Source of the DNA: Hyphomonas polymorpha PS728
GTDB taxonomy: Bacteria; Pseudomonadota; Alphaproteobacteria; Caulobacterales; Hyphomonadaceae
Assembly: GCF_000685315.1 (NCBI RefSeq)
Contig: NZ_ARYM01000009.1
Coordinates: 62,001 to 126,000 of the forward strand
Direction: 5' to 3'
DNA length: 64,000 bases
Both the position numbers and the translations under genes were made by a program. The notes under the pieces were generated by a model, which had not been told where the DNA came from, made no database searches, and was given only the letters and a program-made list of their open reading frames with translations. This document shows positions 29,548-37,642 of the stretch, one piece after another (position 1 is the stretch's first letter; the number at the start of each line of letters is the position of its first letter).

Positions 29548-30675
29548 TCAGAGGCAGCCGTAAGCCGCTTCCACCAGCGCTACCGCGCGCGGATCGCCCA
29601 CCAGCGAGGCCGATTGACGGTTCATCACATAGGCCGCAGACAGCTCCCGCGCCGGATCGGCAATCGCCATCGACCCGCCCCAGCCCGAATGGCCCAGCGT
29701 TTCCGGGTTGGGCCCGAATTTGCCATGGCAATTGATCATGATGCCGGCGCCAAACATGGTATGCATCGGCAACACCAGGTCGGGCCCGTCCACGCGCGGC
29801 CGCGTCAGCGCCTCCAGCGTTTCCCGCCGCATCAGCGTCTTGCCCCCGGCGATCTGTCCGCCCCGCGCATAGGCTTCGTAAAGGCTCGCGACTGCCAGGG
29901 CCGCCCCATGCCCGTTGGCGGAGGGGATTTCGATCTCCCGCCACGCCCGGCCCGCCCGGTCCGGCGAAGCCCATTTGTAGACAAAGGCCGCTTTGCGCTC
30001 CGGCGTCAGGTTGCCCAGCGGCGCCAGCGCCTTGGGCCGCAGCATGTCGCCCACGCGCGGCTCGTCGGCTTGCGGAAGGCCGATCTGGAAATCGATGCCC
30101 GCCGGCCCGCAGATGTCTTCCTTCAGGATCGTGCCCACGCTGCGCCCGGTGATGCGTTTGACCACCTCGCCCAGCATGTAGCCCCAGGTCAGCGGGTGAT
30201 AGCCATGCGCGCTGCCCGGCGGCCACATCGGGGGCAGGGCGGCAATCGCGGCGGCGCAGGCGGGCGGGTCCAGCCACAGCGCGGGGTCGATTTCCTTCTC
30301 AAAGCCCGGCAGGCCTGCCTGATGGCTCACCATCTGGCCAATCGTGACCTCGCCTTTACCTTCAGCCGCAAATTCCGGCCACACATCGGCAACGGGCGTC
30401 TCATAGCCTGCGGGCAGGTCTTCCACCGCCATCGCCAGCACCAGCGCGGAGATGCCCTTGGAGGCCGAATAGATCGGCACAATCGTTGTCTCGTCCCAGA
30501 TGCGTTCCTTGCCCCGGTCAGCCCAGCCCCCGCGCAGGTCCACCAGCGTCTCCCCGCCCATGCGCAGGGCAAAGCTCGCCCCATGCTCCTCGCCGCCGGC
30601 AAAATTCGCCTCGAATGCCTCGCGCACCGGCTCAAAGCCGGGGGCAACATGGCCGGAAATGGGCGTATCAGTCAT
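29548..30675 (-). CDS. Serine hydrolase, beta-lactamase/class C esterase family (EstB-like)
   Basis: A 375-residue protein with the SxxK nucleophile in IYSASKGISALVLAMA near residue 68, the Tyr motif YHPLTWGYMLGEVVKR near residue 158, and a C-terminal GHSGWGGSMAIAD in place of KTG. Together these indicate an esterase or peptidase of the beta-lactamase fold rather than a true beta-lactamase. There is no signal peptide, so it should be cytoplasmic. The downstream terminator lies at 29440-29471. Confidence 0.88.
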   Translation of the reverse strand: MTDTPISGHVAPGFEPVREAFEANFAGGEEHGASFALRMGGETLVDLRGGWADRGKERIWDETTIVPIYSASKGISALVLAMAVEDLPAGYETPVADVWPEFAAEGKGEVTIGQMVSHQAGLPGFEKEIDPALWLDPPACAAAIAALPPMWPPGSAHGYHPLTWGYMLGEVVKRITGRSVGTILKEDICGPAGIDFQIGLPQADEPRVGDMLRPKALAPLGNLTPERKAAFVYKWASPDRAGRAWREIEIPSANGHGAALAVASLYEAYARGGQIAGGKTLMRRETLEALTRPRVDGPDLVLPMHTMFGAGIMINCHGKFGPNPETLGHSGWGGSMAIADPARELSAAYVMNRQSASLVGDPRAVALVEAAYGCL

Positions 30676-30767
30676 GCGTCGGGCTCCCTGTCACATTGAT
30701 TTCGGCCCGGAAACAGGCCACCCCTTCGACCGCAAGAGACCCCATACCGTCAAGGAGGCAACGCCCC

Positions 30768-31646
30768 ATGTCCACCCCCCACCGCCCGCGCCGTTCCTGC
30801 CTCTATATGCCCGGCGCCAACACCCGCGCGCTGGAAAAGGCCCGCGAGATTCCGGCCGATACGCTGATCCTGGACCTGGAAGACGCCGTTGCCCCGGAAG
30901 CCAAGGAAGAGGCCCGCGCCGCCATCCTCGCGGCCGTCACCCAGGGCGGCTATGGCAAGCGCGAGATCGTCATCCGCATGAACGGCCTCGACACGCCCTG
31001 GGGCCATGAGGATCTCAAGGCCATCGCCACATCCGGCGCCCATGCCGTCCTCGCCCCGAAGGTCACCGGCCACCGCGACATTGAGCGTCTCAGCCAGCTC
31101 CTGAAGGATGCCGGCGCGCCCGAGGCAATGGCCCTCTGGGTGATGATCGAAACCCCGCTCGCCATCCTCAACATCAAGGACATCGCCGCCGCCGCCATCG
31201 GCACCCACCTCTCCACCTTTGTCATGGGCACGAATGATCTGGCCAAGGAATACCGTGCCCGGATGACCGCTGACCGGCTCGCCTTCCAGACGGCGCTGCA
31301 ACTCTCCATCGCGGCGGCCCGCGCCTATGGCCTCACCGCGATTGATGGCGTCTATAACGACATCAAGAACGAATCCGGTTTCCGCGACGAGTGCGAGCAA
31401 GGCCGCGACCTTGGCTTCGATGGCAAGACCCTGATCCATCCCAGCCAGGTGGACGAAGCCAACCGCATCTTCGCCCCCAGCCCGCATGATGTCGAACAGG
31501 CCAAAGCCGTCATCGAAGCCTTTGCCGACCCCGCCAATGCCGGCAAGGGCGTCCTGAAAGTGAACGGCAAGATGACCGAGCTGCTCCACCTGGAAGAGGC
31601 CCGCCGCGTGGTGGAGATGGACGAGGCGATCCGCGCCCTCGCCTGA
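30768..31646 (+). CDS. CitE-like malyl-CoA lyase/thioesterase (HpcH/HpaI aldolase family)
   Basis: A 292-residue TIM-barrel lyase: RSCLYMPGANTRALEKA near residue 8, LILDLEDAVAPEAKEEAR with Mg-binding acids near residue 31, IETPLAILNI near residue 126, and GFDGKTLIHPSQV near residue 221. Its length and sequence fit the short type exemplified by Rhodobacter (3S)-malyl-CoA thioesterase (Mcl2) better than the longer Mcl1 lyase. A mesaconyl-CoA hydratase gene 1.7 kb downstream suggests a role in the ethylmalonyl-CoA pathway. The ATG at 30768 has AAGGAGG upstream. Exact reaction not certain. Confidence 0.85.
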   Translation: MSTPHRPRRSCLYMPGANTRALEKAREIPADTLILDLEDAVAPEAKEEARAAILAAVTQGGYGKREIVIRMNGLDTPWGHEDLKAIATSGAHAVLAPKVTGHRDIERLSQLLKDAGAPEAMALWVMIETPLAILNIKDIAAAAIGTHLSTFVMGTNDLAKEYRARMTADRLAFQTALQLSIAAARAYGLTAIDGVYNDIKNESGFRDECEQGRDLGFDGKTLIHPSQVDEANRIFAPSPHDVEQAKAVIEAFADPANAGKGVLKVNGKMTELLHLEEARRVVEMDEAIRALA

Positions 31647-31657
31647 GAGCGCCGGGT

Positions 31658-31698
31658 GGGGGAGGGGCGTCCGTAAGGCCGCCTTGTCCCCCGTTTTT
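31658..31698 (+). terminator. Possible intrinsic terminator after the CitE-like gene
   Basis: GGGGGA (31658-31663) pairs with TCCCCC (31687-31692), followed by GTTTTT. The 23-base loop is GC-rich and probably folds further. The short outer stem lowers confidence. Confidence 0.5.
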
Positions 31699-31788
31699 CC
31701 GCAGTAAAAACGCCGCTTCACCAGAGGGTTATCAGAAAAACAGGGCCATCTTATCCACCCCCTGTGCGCCCATGGTATTTTCTGCGCC

Positions 31789-32490
31789 ATGGACACCGAA
31801 GATCAGATCCCGGCAGAAGATGCCTTGAGCTACCTGCTCGGCCGGGCGCGGTGGTTCATCCTTAATCTGATCGATTTCATGGATACCGCGCTTGCCCGGC
31901 AGCCGGCCTCTCCTTCGCGCCAGGTCATCGCCTATCTCACCCGCCGCGCGCTGCTTCCGGCTGAGACTGCCCTGCGCCGCGCCATCCTGCTGATCGCCAG
32001 TGAGATGGAGTTGCCGGTCCCCCGCGCCCCGCAGGCAAAATCGACGCGCCCGGCTGCGCCGCCGCTCCGCAAGGAAGCCCCCGGCGGCCGCGCGCCCGTT
32101 TTCCGGATGAACGAACCCCCGCCGCGCGCGGCAAAGACAGAAGGTGCCCCTCCGAAGGCGGAATATCTGCCTGAACATCTTTTCCCCCGTATCCGTACGC
32201 TGACCGATGACGTGCTGAGCGCTCCGCCGCCGCCGCTGCCCGCGCCTGCTGCCCGCGATCCGGGCGCGCGTTTTTTCCGGCGGCTTGCCGCGCTGCGCCA
32301 GGCTTATGACGATCCCCGGCGCGAAGCCCGCCGCTGGCTGCGCCGCAACGCAGCCCCCGCTCAGCGCCCTGCGCCGATCATCTCGGGGAAAATCCCCGGC
32401 ACGCGCCGCGCCCTCGGGCCGGACGCGCAGGCGCTCCTCCGGGAGCTGACAGAAGCCGCCCTGCGCACCCTCACCCCCAACACCTCCTGA
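31789..32490 (+). CDS. Uncharacterised Pro/Arg-rich protein
   Basis: I do not recognise this 233-residue protein. Residues 10-70 look helical (SYLLGRARWFILNLIDFMDT ... RRAILLIASEME). Residues 75-160 are Pro/Ala-rich and probably disordered. A basic helical C-terminus follows (FFRRLAALRQAYDDPRREARRWLRR near residue 162). There is no signal peptide, strong membrane segment or metal motif. The codon pattern is like that of its neighbours, supporting a real gene. It may be lineage-specific. Confidence 0.6.
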   Translation: MDTEDQIPAEDALSYLLGRARWFILNLIDFMDTALARQPASPSRQVIAYLTRRALLPAETALRRAILLIASEMELPVPRAPQAKSTRPAAPPLRKEAPGGRAPVFRMNEPPPRAAKTEGAPPKAEYLPEHLFPRIRTLTDDVLSAPPPPLPAPAARDPGARFFRRLAALRQAYDDPRREARRWLRRNAAPAQRPAPIISGKIPGTRRALGPDAQALLRELTEAALRTLTPNTS

Positions 32491-32647
32491 CCCGCCGGAA
32501 ACTGCCCGCCAGGCTGGAAACCGCCTCCCCCGCACAGAGCAGGGGAGGATAAGGGCGTTTCGCCGCCGTCAACCGCAAGTGCGCCCCCCCCTCGACACGC
32601 CGCCAAAGCCCCCTAAGTCAAACCCCAGACAAGCTCAGGAGGCCCCC

Positions 32648-32995
32648 ATGACCTACATCCTCATCCACAATCCCGGCTGCGGCTCCTCGAAGAAGGGGCT
32701 CGAACTGCTTCAGGCGAACGGCATCGAGCCGAAGGTGCGCAAGTATATGAATGCGGCAGAGCGGCTGTCGGCGGAGGAGTTGAAGGACGTCGCCAAAAAG
32801 ATGGGCGTCAAATCCCCCCGCGCCTTCCTGCGCGAGAAGGACGCGGCCGCCGCCGGTCTGCCTGAAACCGCCTCCGATGAAGAGGTCTATGCCGCCATGG
32901 CGGAAAACCCGAAGCTCATCCAGCGGCCCATCGGCATCAATGGCAAGAAGGCTGTCCTCGGCCGCCCGAATGAGAAACTGCTCGAGATTGTGTGA
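32648..32995 (+). CDS. ArsC/Spx-family thioredoxin-fold protein
   Basis: 115 residues of the ArsC/YffB/Spx fold. The N-terminal YILIHNPGCGSSKKGLELL places a Cys near residue 10 in the position of the arsenate reductase nucleophile. NPKLIQRPIGINGKKAVLGRP near residue 82 is the ArsC-type signature for the cis-Pro and Arg region. It may be an arsenate reductase or the uncharacterised YffB type; no ars genes are nearby. The ATG at 32648 has AGGAGG upstream, so the longer frame is rejected. Confidence 0.85.
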   Translation: MTYILIHNPGCGSSKKGLELLQANGIEPKVRKYMNAAERLSAEELKDVAKKMGVKSPRAFLREKDAAAAGLPETASDEEVYAAMAENPKLIQRPIGINGKKAVLGRPNEKLLEIV

Positions 32996-33028
32996 TTTGG
33001 CTGCCGTTCGGCCCGGATTCGTTAAAAT

Positions 33029-33349
33029 TTGATCGATTGGCTTCGCGGTTTCTCAGCCCTGATGGGCGATAACGGCCCCATGTTGTTTATCGCCCTCTCA
33101 ACTGCCGGTCTCCTCCTTGCCTTTTCGGCCTTCGCTGCCTTCGGGCTGCCCTGGCTTGTCATGGGGAACCGGGCTTTTGAGGAGTTCCCCGAGCGGCGCG
33201 ATCAACAAGTGATGGCCGGAATGCTGGCCACCACGGCCATCTGCCTCGCGTGCATGCCGCTCCTCGGCTCGGCCCTTGCCGCCGCCAGCCCGCAGCTGCA
33301 ACTCTTTGCCGAGACGGTGCTGGCTGTGCCGGAACGCTTCTGGAGTTAA
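33029..33349 (+). CDS. Small membrane protein of unknown function
   Basis: 106 residues with two hydrophobic stretches (about 17-45, LFIALSTAGLLLAFSAFAAFG, and 63-88), joined by a charged segment FEEFPERRDQQ. It is not a family I recognise. The frame starts with a TTG; in-frame ATGs at 33062 and 33080 are alternatives, and none has a good ribosome binding site. It lies between the ArsC-like gene and the hydratase gene with short gaps on both sides. Confidence 0.5.
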   Translation: MIDWLRGFSALMGDNGPMLFIALSTAGLLLAFSAFAAFGLPWLVMGNRAFEEFPERRDQQVMAGMLATTAICLACMPLLGSALAAASPQLQLFAETVLAVPERFWS

Positions 33350-33397
33350 CCGCCGGAAGCGGCTAAAGCCTCGCCCATCAGAAGATGAGGGCAAGCC

Positions 33398-34450
33398 ATG
33401 GCGACCAGCACGAAATCCAATCCGGGCAACTTCTTTGAAGATTTCAAACCCGGCGAAACGCTGATCCACGCCACCCCGCAAACCGTCACCGAAGGCGACA
33501 TCGCCCTCTACCGCGCGCTGACGGGCAATCGCTATGCCCAGTATTCCTCCGCCGAATTTGCCAAGGCGGCTGGCCTGCCGGGCCTTTGCGTAGACCCGCT
33601 GCACGCCTTCCACATCGTCTTCGGCAAGACCGTGCCGGATATTTCCCTCAATGCCGTCGCCAATCTCGGCTATGCTGATGGCCGCATCCTGCGCCCGGTT
33701 GAACCTGGCGATACCCTCCGCGCCAGTTCCGAGGTGATCGGGGTGAAGGAAAATTCCAACGGCAAGACGGGCGTGGTCTGGGTGCGCACCAAGGGCGTCA
33801 ACCAGCGGGCCGAGGAAGTCATCACCTATGTCCGCTGGGTGATGATCAACAAGCGCGATGCGGCCTCGCCTGCGCCTGAAGAAATCGTCCCCAGCCTGCC
33901 ATCGGCGGTCGCTCCGGCAGACCTCACCGGCTTCCCGGAAATGAAATCCTGGCCCTTTGCCCAATCGGGCAGCCGCCATGTCTTTGAGGATTATGAAGTC
34001 GGCGAGAAGATCAACCATGTTGACGGCATGACGGTTGAAGAAGCCGAACACCAGATCGCCACCCGCCTTTATCAGAACACCGCCAAGGTGCATTTCGATG
34101 CCCATGGCCAGAAGGCCAGCCGTTTTGGCAAACGGCTCATCTATGGCGGCGTGGTCATCTCGATTGCCCGCTCGCTCGCCTTCAACGGCCTTGAGAATGC
34201 CGGTCAGATCCTCGCCATCAACGCGGGAACGCATGTGAACCCGCTCTTTGCCGGCGATACGATCTATGCCTGGAGCGAAGTGCTGGCCAAAACAGAGCTG
34301 TCAGACACCTGCGGCGCCCTGCGCCTGCGCCTGGTGGCCGTGAAGGATGCAGACCCCGGCGCCTTTATCTACAAGGACGAAGCCGGCAAGCACGACCCGC
34401 GCGTCCTCCTCGATTTCGACTATTGGGCCGCCATTCCCCGCGCCCGCTAG
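33398..34450 (+). CDS. mch: Mesaconyl-CoA hydratase, ethylmalonyl-CoA pathway
   Basis: A 350-residue double hot-dog (tandem MaoC-like) hydratase. The N-terminal GNFFEDFKPGETLIHATP and FGKTVPDISLNAVANLGYA, and the C-terminal ATRLYQNTAKVHFDAHG and NPLFAGDTIYAWSEVLAK, match Rhodobacter mesaconyl-CoA hydratase as I remember it. It interconverts mesaconyl-C1-CoA and beta-methylmalyl-CoA, so the cell probably assimilates acetyl-CoA through the ethylmalonyl-CoA route. The partner lyase-like gene is at 30768; crotonyl-CoA carboxylase/reductase is not in the window. Confidence 0.9.
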   Translation: MATSTKSNPGNFFEDFKPGETLIHATPQTVTEGDIALYRALTGNRYAQYSSAEFAKAAGLPGLCVDPLHAFHIVFGKTVPDISLNAVANLGYADGRILRPVEPGDTLRASSEVIGVKENSNGKTGVVWVRTKGVNQRAEEVITYVRWVMINKRDAASPAPEEIVPSLPSAVAPADLTGFPEMKSWPFAQSGSRHVFEDYEVGEKINHVDGMTVEEAEHQIATRLYQNTAKVHFDAHGQKASRFGKRLIYGGVVISIARSLAFNGLENAGQILAINAGTHVNPLFAGDTIYAWSEVLAKTELSDTCGALRLRLVAVKDADPGAFIYKDEAGKHDPRVLLDFDYWAAIPRAR

Positions 34451-34481
34451 CGGATAGGTTCTGCCACCCTATATCCATGCG

Positions 34482-34898
34482 ATGGGCGGCTATCCTCCAT
34501 ATGCGGGCTTCACCGAATTTGCGATTGCGCTCGGCGTGATCCTCTCGGCCATTGTCAGCCTGCTCGGCACCTCCAGCCGCAAGCGCATGATTGCGCAAGG
34601 GGAGGCGCGCCTGCAGGATCTCTCCGAAATGACGGGGATTCTCGACCCCAAGCAGCTCTTTGCCGTGTTTGGGCCGCCGGATATGGGCCGGGTCTGGCGC
34701 AGTGTCACCCTGCTGGACATTCGCCGCGCCCGGACCCCTGCCGGCTGGCTGATGTCGAGCGACCTTGTGGATTATGCCTGCATTCTGGCGGCGTTCATCG
34801 GCATCGCCATAAACTACTGGCTCGTTCCACTGCTTTTGCTCGGGGCATTGGGGGTACAGGCGGCTGGCTGGATTGTGTCGGCCCGCGTTCCGAAATAA
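34482..34898 (+). CDS. Uncharacterised membrane protein
   Basis: 138 residues: one hydrophobic helix near residues 10-29, a central soluble part (about 33-90, RKRMIAQGEARLQDLSEMTG), then one or two helices in 96-132. I do not recognise the family. The ATG at 34482 has no strong ribosome binding site. It sits between mch and dapF, 53 bases from dapF, and codon use resembles the flanking genes. Confidence 0.6.
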   Translation: MGGYPPYAGFTEFAIALGVILSAIVSLLGTSSRKRMIAQGEARLQDLSEMTGILDPKQLFAVFGPPDMGRVWRSVTLLDIRRARTPAGWLMSSDLVDYACILAAFIGIAINYWLVPLLLLGALGVQAAGWIVSARVPK

Positions 34899-34951
34899 GG
34901 GGCAGGGGGGAGCGCGGTTTCGCGCATGTGGGGAAATCTAGGAAGCGGTCC

Positions 34952-35761
34952 ATGAAGCTCTGGAAGATGAACGGTGCGGGCAATGCCTTTGCCATTTTCG
35001 ATGCCCGCTCGACGGCATTTACGCCAACTGTGGAGCAGATCCGCAAAATCGCGGCGGATCTGAAGGCCGATCAGGTGATCGCGATGGAGCGCGATGCCAC
35101 CAAGGACGTCTTCATGCGCATCTGGAACTCCGACGGTTCGGAAGTCTCCGCCTGCGGCAACGCCACCCGCTGTGTAGGCCTTTTGATGCTGGACGAGACG
35201 GGGAAAGACCGCGTGACCATCCAGACCGAGGCCGACATGCTGCGCGCCTCCCGTGCCGAAGGCGGCCTGATCACGGTCGATATGGGCTCCCCCCAGATGG
35301 GCTGGGAAGACATTCCGCTGTCCGAGAAGATGGATGTGCGCGGCGTGGACCTGAAGATCGGTCCAATCGACGCGCCGATCCTGTCGCGCCCGGCCGTTGT
35401 CTCGATGGGCAATCCTCACGCTGTCTTCTTCGTGAAGGATGTGGACGCGTATGATATCCCGGCCATCGGCCCGCTGGTCGAATGGCATCCTCTGTTTCCC
35501 GAAGGCACGAATGTCGGCTTTGCACAGGTGATTGACCGGGAAACCATCCGCCTGCGCGTCTGGGAGCGGGCCGCCGGCCTGACGAAAGCCTGCGGCACCG
35601 GCGCCTGCGCCGCTTTGGTTTGCGCCGCCCGCGCCGGGCTGACGGGCCGCAAGGCAAGGATGATCCTTGATGGCGGGGATCTCTTCATCGACTGGCGCGA
35701 AACCGATGACCATGTCTACATGACCGGTCCGGTCGAGCTGGAATTTGAAGCCGAAATCTGA
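34952..35761 (+). CDS. dapF: Diaminopimelate epimerase
   Basis: DapF converts LL- to meso-diaminopimelate for lysine and peptidoglycan synthesis without a cofactor. 269 residues with both catalytic Cys motifs: SACGNATRCVG near residue 67 and KACGTGACAAL near residue 213, plus the N-terminal KMNGAGNAFAIFDAR. The ATG at 34952 with AGGAAG upstream is chosen over the frame start at 34928. Length is normal. Confidence 0.97.
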   Translation: MKLWKMNGAGNAFAIFDARSTAFTPTVEQIRKIAADLKADQVIAMERDATKDVFMRIWNSDGSEVSACGNATRCVGLLMLDETGKDRVTIQTEADMLRASRAEGGLITVDMGSPQMGWEDIPLSEKMDVRGVDLKIGPIDAPILSRPAVVSMGNPHAVFFVKDVDAYDIPAIGPLVEWHPLFPEGTNVGFAQVIDRETIRLRVWERAAGLTKACGTGACAALVCAARAGLTGRKARMILDGGDLFIDWRETDDHVYMTGPVELEFEAEI

Positions 35762-35836
35762 ACCCCCGGCTCAGGGTATTGCGCGGGATCGTTATCGCGC
35801 TCAATCTGGACGACACTTATCAGAGGAACTACCCCC

Positions 35837-36295
35837 ATGCGGCCCGCCTTGACCCTTGCGACCCTCCTTCTCGCGGCAGCGGCCGCTCAGGCCCAATCCA
35901 TCTCGGTGAACAAGGGACAATGGTCCGTCACCCAGGATATGTATTACGAAGTCAGCGCCGGGGGTGAAGTGATTGATATCCCGGCCGAGCATACCGCCAT
36001 CGAGGAATGCTGGTCGCTGGACGAGGAAGTCCTGATCGATGAAAGCATGGTCGAAATGTTCGAAGGCTGCGTCTCCACCGGGGTAAACGCAAAGCAGTTC
36101 GGGCTCGATATCGGTCTTTCGTGCAATTTTGACGGCATCAATGTCGACGGCGCCGCGCTGTTCTCAGTCTCCCATGGACGGGACAGCTTCGCCGCCCAGA
36201 TTTACCTCGCAAGCCCCAGCGGCGATGAAATCGATTTCCAGAGCCATATCCTGATGATCGGCCACCGCACCGGCACCTGCCAGGCCCCCGGCTGA
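35837..36295 (+). CDS. Secreted protein, probably DUF3617-like
   Basis: A 152-residue precursor with a signal peptide (ending AAAQAQ near residue 20). The mature part starts GQWSVTQDMYYEV and has Cys at IEECW, EGC, LSC and TGTC, which could form two disulphides. The layout (GxW...  .C......GC....  SC.F ... HT-C) resembles the DUF3617 family of proteobacterial exported proteins. Function unknown. Confidence 0.65.
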   Translation: MRPALTLATLLLAAAAAQAQSISVNKGQWSVTQDMYYEVSAGGEVIDIPAEHTAIEECWSLDEEVLIDESMVEMFEGCVSTGVNAKQFGLDIGLSCNFDGINVDGAALFSVSHGRDSFAAQIYLASPSGDEIDFQSHILMIGHRTGTCQAPG

Positions 36296-36352
36296 GGTCC
36301 AGCAGGCCTATCTGCTTGCAATTTGGCCCCATCGGCGCGATCTGACGGGCTC

Positions 36353-37642
36353 ATGGCTGACACCGCCCCACCTTCCGGCCCGACCGTCATCACGCTCGGA
36401 TGCCGCCTCAACACCTACGAGTCCGAGGTGATGCGCCGCCATGCGCAGGAGGCGGGTCTCGGTGATGCGGTGATCGTCAACACCTGCGCGGTCACCTCCG
36501 AAGCCGTGCGCGGCGCCCGCCAGGCCATCCGCCGGGCCGCCCGCGAGAACCCCGGCGCGCCGATCCTGGTCACCGGCTGCGCCGCCCAGACAGACCCCGG
36601 CGCCTTCGCCGCCATGCCGGAAGTCACCCGCGTCATCGGCAATCATGACAAGATGAAAGCCGAAACCTGGAAACCGGCAGACCTGCTCGGCGGGGAAGAG
36701 AAGGTCCGGGTGAACGACATCATGAGCGTGCGCGAAACCGCCGCCCATCTGATCGACGGCATGGAAGGCCGCGCGCGCGCCTATGTGCAGGTCCAGAATG
36801 GCTGCGACCATCGCTGCACCTTCTGCATCATCCCCTATGGCCGCGGAAACTCCCGCTCGGTTCCGGCAGGGGAGGTGGTGGCCCAGGTGCGCGCCCTCGT
36901 CGCCAGCGGGCATCATGAAGTGGTGCTGACCGGCGTGGACCTCACCAGCTGGGGCGCAGACCTTCCGGGCACGCCGCAGCTCGGCAATCTGGTTCAGCGC
37001 CTCCTGAAGCTCGTGCCAGACCTCCGCCAGCTGCGCATATCCTCCATCGACGCCATCGAGATGGACGAAGCCCTGCTTGAGGCGATGACAGATCCGCGCC
37101 TTGCGCCCTATTTTCACCTTTCGCTCCAGCATGGCGACAATCTCATCCTGAAGCGGATGAAGCGCCGCCATAGCCGCGAAGACGCCATTCAGCTTACAGA
37201 ACGTCTGCGGACCTTACGGCCAGATATTGCTCTGGGAGCGGACATCATCGCCGGATTCCCGACGGAAACCGAAGCGCATTTTGAAAACTCCCTCCGTCTT
37301 GTCGAAGAATGCGGCCTCTCGTTCCTGCATGCCTTCCCCTACAGCCCGCGCCCCGGAACGCCGGCGGCAAGGATGCCCCAACTCGCCAAGCCGCTGGTCA
37401 AGGAGCGCGCCGCCCGCCTGCGTGAGGCCGGAGAGGCAGCGCTGCGGCGCCACTTCGCCCGCCATGCAGACCAGGTGCGCGAAGCCCTTGTCGAGCGCGG
37501 CAGCATGGCCCGCCTTTCAGACTTCACCCAGGTAAAACTCATCTGGCCGGATGGGGCAGGGAGCGACACGGCAGGGCGCGTTCTCCGTGTACAGATAACC
37601 GGCCATGACGATAAACAGCTATTTGGAACACCCCTCTCATGA
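36353..37642 (+). CDS. mtaB: tRNA t6A37 methylthiotransferase MtaB
   Basis: MtaB is a radical SAM enzyme that adds a methylthio group to t6A37, making ms2t6A. 429 residues: an N-terminal MTTase domain (TLGCRLNTYESEVM near residue 15, NTCAVTSEA near residue 43), the radical SAM cluster CDHRCTFCIIPYGRG near residue 152, and a C-terminal TRAM-like region. The N-terminal Cys set for the second cluster (GCRLN, NTCAV, GCAAQ) is intact. The ATG at 36353 is chosen over an upstream TTG. It overlaps ftsY by 4 bases. Confidence 0.95.
   Translation: MADTAPPSGPTVITLGCRLNTYESEVMRRHAQEAGLGDAVIVNTCAVTSEAVRGARQAIRRAARENPGAPILVTGCAAQTDPGAFAAMPEVTRVIGNHDKMKAETWKPADLLGGEEKVRVNDIMSVRETAAHLIDGMEGRARAYVQVQNGCDHRCTFCIIPYGRGNSRSVPAGEVVAQVRALVASGHHEVVLTGVDLTSWGADLPGTPQLGNLVQRLLKLVPDLRQLRISSIDAIEMDEALLEAMTDPRLAPYFHLSLQHGDNLILKRMKRRHSREDAIQLTERLRTLRPDIALGADIIAGFPTETEAHFENSLRLVEECGLSFLHAFPYSPRPGTPAARMPQLAKPLVKERAARLREAGEAALRRHFARHADQVREALVERGSMARLSDFTQVKLIWPDGAGSDTAGRVLRVQITGHDDKQLFGTPLS

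Noticed and set aside
31749-31758. Sequence TTATCCACC resembling a DnaA box
   Set aside because: It is a single 8-of-9 match with no second box and no AT-rich unwinding region nearby, so an origin is not supported.
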